Assembly: GCA_902810705.1 (NCBI GenBank)
Contig: CADDYU010000035.1
Location: 1-33,866 of the forward strand
Direction: 5' to 3'
Source: Methylococcaceae bacterium
Lineage (GTDB): Bacteria; Pseudomonadota; Gammaproteobacteria; Methylococcales; Methylococcaceae
Length of the DNA: 33,866 nt
The position numbers and the translations under genes were made by a program. Positions 26,503-33,554 of the stretch are shown one piece after another (the first letter of the stretch is position 1; each line of letters starts with the position of its first letter). The notes beneath the pieces were generated by a model. That model worked only from the letters and a program-made list of their open reading frames with translations. It had not been told where the DNA came from and made no database searches.

Positions 26503-26874
26503 TCAGCTCGTTCCAAAAAAAGAAGTCCCCCGCTGGCTAAAGTTCTCGAGTTCCAGACTCTTGGCCGCGACTTTTTCCAGGAGGGATTTAAGGGTGCCCT
26601 TCCGAGACATCTCCTCGATGGTGTCGCTGCCTCCGACCAGTTCGCCATTTACGAAGAGCTGCGGATAGGTAGACAAGTTGGAAATCTTGGGGAGCCTCTC
26701 GCGGATGAAGGGGGTCACCGATACATTGACGTAGGCGAACGGGACACCGGTGGCTTTCAACGCAACGACCGCCTTGGCGGAAGAGTCACACTCAGGTCTA
26801 TCGGGCAAGCCTTTCATGTACAACAGAATCGAATTGGAGGCGAGCTGCCCGCGAATCTTGTCTTCGGTTTTCAT
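26503..26874 (-). CDS. Monothiol glutaredoxin-like protein with altered active site
   Basis: 123 residues of the Grx4/Grx5 type: ILLYMKGLPDRPECDSSAKAV, then TYPQLFVNGELVGGSDTIEEM (the cis-Pro and glutathione-binding segments). The canonical CGFS active site is CDSS here (Cys29-Ser32): the reactive cysteine remains but Gly and Phe are replaced. CGFS glutaredoxins carry [2Fe-2S] clusters bridged by glutathione and deliver them to apoproteins; loss of Gly-Phe may change cluster binding. It follows the rhodanese-ankyrin gene by 43 bp. That order matches the rhdN-grx5 pair of Azotobacter nif clusters, suggesting a role in metallocluster supply. No nif gene is in the window. Confidence 0.85.
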   Translation of the reverse strand: MKTEDKIRGQLASNSILLYMKGLPDRPECDSSAKAVVALKATGVPFAYVNVSVTPFIRERLPKISNLSTYPQLFVNGELVGGSDTIEEMSRKGTLKSLLEKVAAKSLELENFSQRGTSFFGTS

Positions 26875-26917
26875 GGCTGGCGTCCAAAGCTGAAATGTGA
26901 GTTAGGATAAAGCTGGC

Positions 26918-27694
26918 TCAAAGTCTCACGGCAGCACGCCGCAGTTGTCTCAATATGTCGAGATTGGCGGCCAGTTCCAGAGCGCTGTAGCCATCCTCGG
27001 TCCTGAGTTCCGGGTCAGCGCCGGCTTCGAGCAAAAATGCGACAACATCGGTCTTGCCGGCAGACGCCGCATAAATGAGTGGCGTCGCGCCGATCCGGTT
27101 CTGCCGATTCAGGTCGGCTCCCGCCTTGAGCAGAGCGCCGATGGTCCTCAGATCCCCGCTGTAGCAGGCCGACCAAAGCGGATCGTTGCCGTAAGCATCG
27201 GCGCAAGCCAGCTTAGCGCCTGCCTGGAGCAAGGCTTCAACCACTTCTGCGCGTCCCTTCTGGCAAGCTTTGATGAGAGGTAGCGAGCCATCGGCTAGAG
27301 GCGCATTGACATCGTCCGGATTGCCGCCCTCGTCCAAAATCCAGTCCATGGCAGGATTGGAGTTGACCACCGCTGGACTTGCCACCGACCGCTCTATTTC
27401 CGCGTTGCCGGCGTGCCAAGCCTGAAACCCGCCTTTAAGGCTATAGACCTCGCGGAATCCGAACTCGGAAAACAACTCCGCGAAATCCTTGCTGATATCG
27501 CCGCGATAGCAATAAATCAGCAAAGGCGCGTCCCGCCCGAACTTGAAAGCGGTTTTTATAGTGGAAAGGGTGACGTGAATGGCGTTGGGAATCCGGGCGT
27601 CACTATAAGCCGCGGCATTCCTGACATCGAGAATCACGGGCGATTTTTCGCGAATCAACTGCCTGGCCACTTCGATGGAAATCTGTGTAGACAT
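26918..27694 (-). CDS. Rhodanese-ankyrin fusion protein
   Basis: 258 residues. Residues 1 to about 98 are a single rhodanese domain (VILDVRNAAAY, IPNAIHV) with the active-site loop CYRGDI (Cys62) in the length used by sulphur-transferring rhodaneses, ending SLKGGFQAWH. After a linker, residues about 135-255 contain ankyrin repeats (GSLPLIKACQKGRAEVVEALLQAGA, GNDPLWSACYSGDLRTIGALLKAGAD, GATPLIYAASAGKTDVVAFLLEAGADPE). The rhodanese would carry persulphide sulphur; the ankyrin part would dock it to a partner. No signal peptide, so cytoplasmic. It heads a two-gene unit with the glutaredoxin behind a sigma-54-type promoter. The ribosome binding site is weak. Confidence 0.9.
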   Translation of the reverse strand: MSTQISIEVARQLIREKSPVILDVRNAAAYSDARIPNAIHVTLSTIKTAFKFGRDAPLLIYCYRGDISKDFAELFSEFGFREVYSLKGGFQAWHAGNAEIERSVASPAVVNSNPAMDWILDEGGNPDDVNAPLADGSLPLIKACQKGRAEVVEALLQAGAKLACADAYGNDPLWSACYSGDLRTIGALLKAGADLNRQNRIGATPLIYAASAGKTDVVAFLLEAGADPELRTEDGYSALELAANLDILRQLRRAAVRL

Positions 27695-27808
27695 GGTCGC
27701 TTGAGGAGAAGCGGGTCCTTTCAGCCTGAAAGTTGAATAACTCCGGCTCCGGCGTTGATTAGCCTCAAAGACTTGGCTTGCTGAAATCGCCGGAAGCCGC
27801 TTACGTCA

Positions 27809-27824
27809 AGCAAACTTCTTGCCA
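27809..27824 (-). promoter_or_regulatory. Sigma-54 promoter of the rhodanese-glutaredoxin unit
   Basis: On the minus strand TGGCAAG-AAGT-TTGCT differs from TGGCACG-N4-TTGCW at one position, with GG and GC 12 bp apart. Transcription would begin near 27798, about 104 bases before the rhodanese start codon. Confidence 0.75.
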
Positions 27825-27934
27825 GAAACGAAAAACGGTTCAATGACCGGAAAGAAAGCCGTCGGCGGAGCGGGGGCCCGGCGAGTGCTATATGGCCTGA
27901 GCCGGCGGCTTTAGGAGGGAAAGAAAAGCGGGAT

Positions 27935-27951
27935 CTTCACCTGAGGTGAAG
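27935..27951. promoter_or_regulatory. 17-bp palindrome, possible enhancer of the sigma-54 promoter
   Basis: CTTCACC-TGA-GGTGAAG, perfect 7-bp arms. It lies about 137-153 bp upstream of the predicted start, at enhancer distance. It fits neither the NtrC spacing nor the NifA motif, so the activator is unknown. Confidence 0.45.
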
Positions 27952-28109
27952 TACTCGTTGGTGGTGCAGCCGCGATCCGGTGAGGCACACGATCGCTAGA
28001 CTTAACGCGCTCTTGGTTCGAACGAAGCGCGGCATGGATTTGGAAGAGCGCGTCCCACACATGGCCGCAGGACGCACTCTGAGGGGATCACTCGACAAAA
28101 TCGATCAAG

Positions 28110-29168
28110 TTAGGCGGACACATGCGCCTTCAGCCATTTAGCGATCCCCGAATGAATCTCCTTTTGGGCCCGGCCGCTGACATAAATACCGATATGTCCA
28201 CCCTTGAAGGTAAGGGTCGAATAATCTTTCGTCCCCACATAATTTTCCAAGGGAATGGAGGCGGAGGGGGGCACCAGGTGATCTTCCGTGGCATAAACAT
28301 TTAATACCGGCATGGTCACGTCAGCTAGGCTTACAGTCCGGCCGCCGATTTCCAGATTACCCTTGATCAACCGATTTTCTTGATAAAACCATTTGGTGAA
28401 TTGGCGAAACAACTCGCCGGGTTGATCGGGGCTGTCGAAAATCCATTTTTCCATACGCAGGAAATTCTTAAGCTTATCCTGATCCTCCAAAAGGTCCGCC
28501 ATATCCAAGTACTTCCGACCGGTCAGCCGGAATGGCTTCAGCGAAAGAAAGCTCCAGTTGAGCAATTCGCCAGGGATATTGCCGAGGGTGTCCACCATGA
28601 GATCGACATCCAAATCCCGATACCATTGGCTGAGGGTGTTATCGGGCGTCTGAAAATCCACCGGCGTCACCATGGTGACGAGATTTTGAACCTTCTCGGG
28701 GTGCAGGGCGGAAAAGCATAAGCTCAGCGTACCACCCTGACAAATGCCGAGCAGATTAATGGCGGGCAGCTTGTGGCGCCGGGTGATAAAGTCAACGCAT
28801 CGGCGAATGTAACGGTTAACGTAATCATCGAGCTCCAAAAAGCGGTCAGCCCCGTCCGGATAGCCCCAATCGACCAAATAAACGTCGATACCCTGATCGA
28901 GAAAGTTGCGTACGATGGAGCGGTCTTCCTGGAGATCGGTCATATAGGGGCGGTTGACCAGAGCATAGACGATCAGCAGCGGTACTTTCACCGGATCGGC
29001 GACGCGCGGGCGGTACCGGTATAGAACAAGTTTGTCCTCCCGATAAACGGCCTCTTTGGGGCTCGCCTCGACGTCCACGCCATCGATTTGGCTGAGCGTC
29101 ACCATGCCTTTCGCAAGGCGGCGATTGAAATCGTAAAGTTCTTGGGTGATCCGGTCCGGACGTAGCAT
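28110..29168 (-). CDS. phaC: Class III poly(3-hydroxyalkanoate) synthase subunit PhaC
   Basis: 352 residues, the length of class III PhaC (about 355), shorter than class I enzymes (about 590). The alpha/beta-hydrolase core has the lipase-like box GICQGG with nucleophile Cys143, and the catalytic Asp296 (YATEDHLVPP) and His325 (FKGGHIGIYVS). It polymerises 3-hydroxybutyryl-CoA-type monomers on the granule surface as a complex with PhaE, whose gene lies 20 bp upstream. AGGAG precedes the ATG. The family and class are secure. Confidence 0.97.
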   Translation of the reverse strand: MLRPDRITQELYDFNRRLAKGMVTLSQIDGVDVEASPKEAVYREDKLVLYRYRPRVADPVKVPLLIVYALVNRPYMTDLQEDRSIVRNFLDQGIDVYLVDWGYPDGADRFLELDDYVNRYIRRCVDFITRRHKLPAINLLGICQGGTLSLCFSALHPEKVQNLVTMVTPVDFQTPDNTLSQWYRDLDVDLMVDTLGNIPGELLNWSFLSLKPFRLTGRKYLDMADLLEDQDKLKNFLRMEKWIFDSPDQPGELFRQFTKWFYQENRLIKGNLEIGGRTVSLADVTMPVLNVYATEDHLVPPSASIPLENYVGTKDYSTLTFKGGHIGIYVSGRAQKEIHSGIAKWLKAHVSA

Positions 29169-29188
29169 GAGCGAGCACTCCTAAAAAT

Positions 29189-30355
29189 TTAAGTTGTCGA
29201 TTTTAATCCACCATTCTTGCGCGGAGGAGAAGCCGGTTTGGCAGCACCAGCCGGCTTGGCTGCGCCGGTTTCCTGAGAGGCTCGGAGGCTTTCCACCTGC
29301 TGTCTCAAGGCGGTCACTTCCTCTTGTAATTCCGCTCCACCGGATTCTTCCAATGCCTGCTCCACCTGCCAGAGCCGACGCTCCAATTCATGGACGCGGC
29401 GATGGCTGGTATCAAGCTCGCGCCGGGTGGGCATATTGAATATGCTTTGGACTTCCTCCATCATCTTTTGTTCCTGACGCTTGATGGCGAAGAGCGTATT
29501 GGTGAGGCGGGCTTGGGCCTGGATGAACTCGGGCGAAATGGAGATTTCCGAGTAAGCCTCCTCGGCGCAATCGACCCACAAATCGTAGAACTCTCGCAGA
29601 CCGCTCAACAGCTTGTTTTCCGCCGCTCTTTGGGAAAGCGTCTTGCCGAACAATTCGAGCGCCCGGAGCGAGATGGTCACCAAGACAATGCCGAATTCCC
29701 GAAGAGCCTCGATATGATCCAGCCAAAGCAGGCCCCAGCGTTGCAGTTCCTCTTGCCATTCACGTGTATAGCCTATGGCCGGCATAGACAAAAAGCCCAC
29801 CATGGTCCGGTGCAGGCTTTCGGGACCATAAGGCGAGCCGACCTCCCGGGCTGCCTTTTCCATATCTCCCGGCCAGACCGAAAAAGCCGAACAAACCCGC
29901 CGCCAATTGTCCAGAGGCATGCCCCATAAAGTGGCGAGTCCAGCCCAAGGGTTCCGGCCGGCCCGGAGGTTCTCGGTGAAGTCATCCTGGATACGCTTCA
30001 AATTACGGCTAAACGCCTCCCAGGGACTTTCGGCGCCTTGCGCAGCCCCCGGGACGCCAGCCAAGGTTCGCCAAACCCCCTCGCTCCAACGCAGATAAAG
30101 TGTGTTCGCCTCCGTCAGGCTGCGGACCCAGTCGTGGTACTGGCTTGGTGCCGCCGCGGGCAGAAAAAAACTATTCCACCAGTCCAAGGTCCGGTACCAA
30201 GGATTTGCGGCCTCGGTTTCTTTCTTATCGGGTTCAACCCTATAAAACTTACGGGATAAATCCAGCCAGGCATTCCAATATTGACGCTGGGTATTGATCC
30301 ACAGATCTGCCCATGGATTACCGTTGAAGGATGGGGAGGATGGTTGGTCGCTCAT
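29189..30355 (-). CDS. phaE: Class III poly(3-hydroxyalkanoate) synthase subunit PhaE
   Basis: 388 residues from the ATG at 30355, chosen because GAGGAA lies six bases upstream; an in-frame ATG two codons earlier abuts that site. It is helical with a Trp-rich N-terminus (NPWADLWINTQRQYWNAWLDLSRKFY), the PhaE core (EEAYSEISISPEFIQAQARLTNTLFAIKRQEQKMMEEVQSIFNMPTRRELD split as usual before the C-terminus), a coiled coil at about 320-360, and an Ala/Pro/Lys tail. PhaE has no catalytic residues but is needed for PhaC activity. It is first in the phaE-phaC operon and divergent from the phasin gene. Confidence 0.95.
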   Translation of the reverse strand: MSDQPSSPSFNGNPWADLWINTQRQYWNAWLDLSRKFYRVEPDKKETEAANPWYRTLDWWNSFFLPAAAPSQYHDWVRSLTEANTLYLRWSEGVWRTLAGVPGAAQGAESPWEAFSRNLKRIQDDFTENLRAGRNPWAGLATLWGMPLDNWRRVCSAFSVWPGDMEKAAREVGSPYGPESLHRTMVGFLSMPAIGYTREWQEELQRWGLLWLDHIEALREFGIVLVTISLRALELFGKTLSQRAAENKLLSGLREFYDLWVDCAEEAYSEISISPEFIQAQARLTNTLFAIKRQEQKMMEEVQSIFNMPTRRELDTSHRRVHELERRLWQVEQALEESGGAELQEEVTALRQQVESLRASQETGAAKPAGAAKPASPPRKNGGLKSTT

Positions 30356-30409
30356 TGGCATTTCCTCTATTCGACCGGGTGATAAAGATTAAGACCATAT
30401 CCGGAAGTG

Positions 30410-30422
30410 TTGTGCTGTGCAA
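30410..30422. promoter_or_regulatory. Candidate PhaR site upstream of phaE
   Basis: TTGTGCTGTGCAA, resembling the motif at 30672. PhaR repressors of other bacteria bind TGC-rich inverted repeats. It lies 55-67 bp upstream of the phaE start codon. Confidence 0.35.
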
Positions 30423-30671
30423 TATCAATCGACACAGCCTTCATTGGGCATGGTTCAAGCCGATTGCAGCACTTTTGGCGTGTTTAGCCACGTCTGCATT
30501 CAGGAACTCCGCCTTGCCCTAGCTTTACCGTTCCCGAAAACGTTGGCCCTTGAGACCGCTCAGCTCTCCTAATGGCTCGCCCCTTGATCTACAAATCCTG
30601 GGTTTCTTACGTCTTTTCAGCAGCGTTGTCTAAGTACTTTCCCCTATAGATAGACTCGTTTAACTGGGTTA

Positions 30672-30686
30672 TTGTGCACTGCACCA
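30672..30686. promoter_or_regulatory. Candidate PhaR site upstream of the phasin gene
   Basis: TTGTGCACTGCACCA contains the perfect inverted repeat GTGCA-C-TGCAC. It lies about 92-106 bp upstream of the phasin start. Phasin genes are the classical PhaR target, and phaR is encoded two genes away from this site. Confidence 0.4.
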
Positions 30687-30777
30687 TGAGGTGATGGGCC
30701 GCCTTGAACTAGCCAAATAATTTAAGGCGGGAGTGCTGCTGGCATCGCTTAATCGACCCAATTTAGGAGGAATCGCG

Positions 30778-31305
30778 ATGGCTACGAGTCAGGTATTTAA
30801 TCAATGGTTCGATATTAACCGCGCTCTTCTGGAACCTTTCGTGCGCTGGAACGAAGTGACGCTGCAGACGGCGGAAAGGGTGGCCGGCAATCGGCAACTC
30901 TTCGAGCAATGGTTCGAGATCAATCGTGCCGCCGCCGATCCGTTCTTGCGGTGGGGCGAAATCGCGTTCTCGATCGGGGAAAAGGTGGCGCGGCACAATC
31001 TTTCGCTGGCGCAGGACTATCTGGATCTCAGCGTTCGGCATATCAATCTGCTCCGCGAAGTCCACGACCCGAAAAAATGGGTGGATGAGGAAGGCAAATT
31101 GGCCGTGGAATTCAGCCAGAAGATCGTCAATCATGCCGGGGATTACCTCAAGGTTGCCCAGGAATCCCAGAATGCGTTCAAGAGCTGGGCCAGCGAAGCG
31201 GTGCAACAAACGGCTGACAAGGCGCAGCAGGCGGTCTCGACCACCGCCAAGGCGACTTCTGAAACGGCGGGAAAAGCTGCCGAAGCCGCAAAGTCGAAGG
31301 CATAA
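30778..31305 (+). CDS. phaP: Phasin family protein (PHA granule coat)
   Basis: 175 residues from the ATG at 30778, which follows an AGGAGGAA ribosome binding site; the frame is open 45 bases further upstream without one. The protein is helical and amphipathic, with the phasin core at about 80-145 (LAQDYLDLSVRHINLLREVHDPKKWVDEE, EFSQKIVNHAGDYLKVAQESQNAFKSWAS) and a low-complexity Ala/Lys/Thr tail typical of phasins. Residues 7-41 and 42-76 are a tandem duplication (QWFDINRALLEPFVRW / QWFEINRAAADPFLRW). Phasins coat PHA granules and set their size. It is divergent from phaE-phaC and followed by phaR. Confidence 0.9.
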   Translation: MATSQVFNQWFDINRALLEPFVRWNEVTLQTAERVAGNRQLFEQWFEINRAAADPFLRWGEIAFSIGEKVARHNLSLAQDYLDLSVRHINLLREVHDPKKWVDEEGKLAVEFSQKIVNHAGDYLKVAQESQNAFKSWASEAVQQTADKAQQAVSTTAKATSETAGKAAEAAKSKA

Positions 31306-31318
31306 ATACGAGAACTGC

Positions 31319-31357
31319 CCTTTCGTGGGTGCAGGGCTCGCCGGCGCCCACGAAAGG
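31319..31357 (+). terminator. Strong hairpin after the phasin gene
   Basis: A 14-bp stem (CCTTTCGTGGGTGC / GCGCCCACGAAAGG, one G-T pair) with an 11-base loop, 13 bases after the phasin stop. Only ACTTT follows, so termination may be partial and allow some read-through into phaR. Confidence 0.65.
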
Positions 31358-31434
31358 ACTTTAACCCGTCAGAATTCTTCAAAATATTTAGCAAGGGGTA
31401 GCGTACGGGAAAGTAATCGTCAATACTTGCGAGC

Positions 31435-31932
31435 ATGAACGATGAAACTTCCGAACGCATTATCAAAAAATATCCTAACCGTCGTCTTTACGATACCGCG
31501 ATCAGCCGATACATCACCCTCGAAGATGTCCGGAAGCTGGTCAAAAATGGCGTCAAATTTCGCGTGATCGACGCCAAAACCGACGAAGACCTGACCCGAA
31601 GCACCCTGCTCCAGCTCATTGCGGAACAGGAAGGGAAGAATCCGGCGATTCTCACCACGGAACTTCTCGAACTGATCGTGCGAACCTACGGCGATGCCAT
31701 GCAAGGCTTCATGGCGCTCTACCTCCGGGAAAGCATGGAGGTGTTCTTGAGCCAGCAGAAACTCATGCGGGAGCAGATGACGAATTTGATCCAGACCGCA
31801 CCGGTATCAGTATTCGCCGAAGTGGCACGGCAGAACCTTCGTCTCTGGCAGTCCCTACAGGAAAGCTTCCTAAAATCCATGACTGGGGAGGCTAAGAATC
31901 CGGATGGATCCCAAAAGCCCCCAAAAGACTGA
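31435..31932 (+). CDS. phaR: Polyhydroxyalkanoate synthesis repressor PhaR
   Basis: 165 residues. The N-terminal PHB/PHA accumulation regulator DNA-binding domain is clear (RIIKKYPNRRLYDTAISRYITLEDVRKLVKNGVKFRVIDAKT, DLTRSTLLQLIAEQE), followed by the helical C-terminal part that senses PHA (MQGFMALYLRESMEVFLSQQKLMREQMTNLI). PhaR represses phasin and often its own gene until it is drawn onto growing PHA granules. Its position just after the phasin gene supports this. The ribosome binding site is poor (GCGAG). Confidence 0.93.
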   Translation: MNDETSERIIKKYPNRRLYDTAISRYITLEDVRKLVKNGVKFRVIDAKTDEDLTRSTLLQLIAEQEGKNPAILTTELLELIVRTYGDAMQGFMALYLRESMEVFLSQQKLMREQMTNLIQTAPVSVFAEVARQNLRLWQSLQESFLKSMTGEAKNPDGSQKPPKD

Positions 31933-31977
31933 TAGTCAAGATCGCGGCAAATCCGCCGAATCCACGAACTTTATTCT

Positions 31978-32769
31978 TTATGGCTTTTCTCCTATCGCCG
32001 CCGTCCAGTGGGCGATTTCCTCGCGTGTCATGCATCCCCTGGGCAATAGGCGGGCATCCTCGTAGCCCCACTCCATGATATCGGTCAAATACTGCTCGCG
32101 GGAAATCAATGTGCCTTGGCAGAGCTGCCCTTTCGGAGGCGTCCCATTGAGTTCCCGCTCTAGCCGGTAGAGCAAATCCTGCATCACCCACTCGGGTATC
32201 TGATTCCGCTCGGCGGGATAGATGAACCCGAACAGGACAAGGTGGCTCAACAGCACCCGCCAGTGCTGTTCGAAGCGACGGATCAGCCGTGGCCAGGCCA
32301 GCTGCGCGGCGTTAACCCGAAGAATATGGGCGATATCGGCGCCGTCGTAGCGTTCCCGCTCCTGGACGAAGGATTTTGACCAGATGATTTCCTCCATCGG
32401 GCACAGCGAAACCCTTATCCCAAACACTTCCCGTTCGGTGGCATGATCGAACCACTCGTCATCGACCGGGCAGAGACCGTTGCCGGAGTTGAACACGATA
32501 TCGATGAAATGGTCGCCGAAGACCGCCTTGCTCAACCAGTGTGGAAAGGTGTGGTCGGTCTGGAAGCCCGCCGCCGAAAGCGTATCCACCACACGGTCAC
32601 GATCGCGGGGATGAACGAAAATATCGAAATCCTTGGTGTCCCGATCGATTCCGGCATAACCCTTCAGGGCATAGGCGCCACCCACCAGGAACCGAAGCTT
32701 GGCGTCGATCAGGGACTGTAACCCCCGCTGATAACAATGATAAGCCGAAAGGTCGGGCGGAGTTGGCAT
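31978..32769 (-). CDS. Nucleotidyltransferase-fold protein
   Basis: 263 residues from the ATG at 32769 (AGGTGA eight bases upstream); a GTG at 32781 overlapping the previous stop is an alternative. The N-terminus has the minimal nucleotidyltransferase pattern: LVGGAYALKGYAG (residues 28-40), then DRDTKDFDIFV with metal-binding Asp47 and Asp49, and a further acidic strand HFIDIVFNSG. This recalls MNT/AbiEii-type and other stand-alone nucleotidyltransferases. The C-terminal half is helical and unassigned. It follows the metallophosphoesterase gene by 8 bp, so the two are cotranscribed. A toxin role is possible but not shown; no antitoxin-like small partner is present. Confidence 0.75.
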   Translation of the reverse strand: MPTPPDLSAYHCYQRGLQSLIDAKLRFLVGGAYALKGYAGIDRDTKDFDIFVHPRDRDRVVDTLSAAGFQTDHTFPHWLSKAVFGDHFIDIVFNSGNGLCPVDDEWFDHATEREVFGIRVSLCPMEEIIWSKSFVQERERYDGADIAHILRVNAAQLAWPRLIRRFEQHWRVLLSHLVLFGFIYPAERNQIPEWVMQDLLYRLERELNGTPPKGQLCQGTLISREQYLTDIMEWGYEDARLLPRGCMTREEIAHWTAAIGEKP

Positions 32770-32777
32770 CAAGAAAT

Positions 32778-33551
32778 TCACCTGTTAGCGGAAAAGTCGC
32801 TGGAGGATTGAGCCGTCACCGAAACTTCAATGTAGCGAACGGGGAGACGATCGGGAAAGCAGCGCTTCAAAACCGGCAGCGCTACGTTGTAGACCGGGAC
32901 GTTGCCCCGGGTTCTGCCTTCCGGCTGGCCCCGATGGGCATGGCCATGAAACGCCGTCATCACCCCATATCGGTCCAAAGGTTCTTCCAGGTGGCTCGAC
33001 CCCAGGAAAGGGAAAATTTCCAGAGGCTCGCCCTCCACCGTCTCGCGCAGGGGAGAATAATGGAGCAGCGCAATGCGCTGAGGCGAGCGCAGCTTGGCCA
33101 AGGCCGATTCCAGTTTCAGCGCCTCGTCGACGGATTCGTGGACAAAGCGTTTGAGGCTCGCCTCTCCCCAGGGCTGCAGGGCATGGGGGCCGAATCCCCC
33201 GGAAAATCCCTTGATTCCGGCAAAACCGATCCCATAAATCTCATGGGCATCGCCATCCAGCATCAAAATGCCGGCCTCCCTAAAAATCCGCCGCACCTCG
33301 TCTTCCTGGCCGGCCTCATATTCGTGGTTTCCCAGTACTCCGAGCACTGGAATCTTGACTGCGGCCGACAGTTCCCGGCTGAACGCCAGGGCTTCCTCCG
33401 GCAAGCCGTAATCCACGATGTCGCCGCACAACAGCAAAATATCGGCGCGCTCCCCGATTTCCGTCCAAAGGGACTGAAATCTTCCTTGGCTGCCGCGCGT
33501 GTAATGGAGATCGCCTACCGCTGCAAGACGCACTATCTCTTTGACCGGCAT
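32778..33551 (-). CDS. Calcineurin-like metallophosphoesterase
   Basis: 257 residues with the complete metallophosphoesterase motif series: GDLHY, GDIVDYG, GNHEYE, LLHYSP and HGHAHRG, which together bind two metal ions. No signal peptide, so cytoplasmic. The start at 33551 has AAGG five bases upstream; the adjacent ATG at 33554 is equally in frame. Such enzymes hydrolyse phosphomonoesters or diesters, and the sequence does not reveal the substrate. It is translated with the nucleotidyltransferase-fold protein next to it, which suggests that the two act on the same kind of nucleotide-linked substrate. Confidence 0.85.
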   Translation of the reverse strand: MPVKEIVRLAAVGDLHYTRGSQGRFQSLWTEIGERADILLLCGDIVDYGLPEEALAFSRELSAAVKIPVLGVLGNHEYEAGQEDEVRRIFREAGILMLDGDAHEIYGIGFAGIKGFSGGFGPHALQPWGEASLKRFVHESVDEALKLESALAKLRSPQRIALLHYSPLRETVEGEPLEIFPFLGSSHLEEPLDRYGVMTAFHGHAHRGQPEGRTRGNVPVYNVALPVLKRCFPDRLPVRYIEVSVTAQSSSDFSANR

Positions 33552-33554
33552 CAT

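Larger units (their letters stand above)
27695..28109. other. Intergenic region between phaC and the rhodanese gene
   Basis: About 415 bases holding the sigma-54 promoter at 27809 and the palindrome at 27935. A weak NtrC-like match (TACTCG-TTGGT-GGTGCA, 27952-27968, 9 of 12) adjoins the palindrome. I searched for the NifA site TGT-N10-ACA upstream of the promoter and found none. No clear phaC terminator is visible. Confidence 0.5.
30356..30777. other. Divergent promoter region of phaE and phasin genes
   Basis: About 420 bases between divergent PHA genes, with no coding frame I can support. It holds the two related TGC-containing motifs listed separately. A poor sigma-70-like pair for phaE (TTGCAC, 17 bp, TATGGT on the minus strand) overlaps the left motif. 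Confidence 0.5.

Noticed and set aside
26406..26648. 80-codon minus-strand frame overlapping the glutaredoxin gene
   Set aside because: It overlaps the glutaredoxin in another frame and has no recognisable domain or ribosome binding site.
27825..28100. NifA upstream activator site for the rhodanese promoter
   Set aside because: No TGT-N10-ACA was found at a suitable distance.
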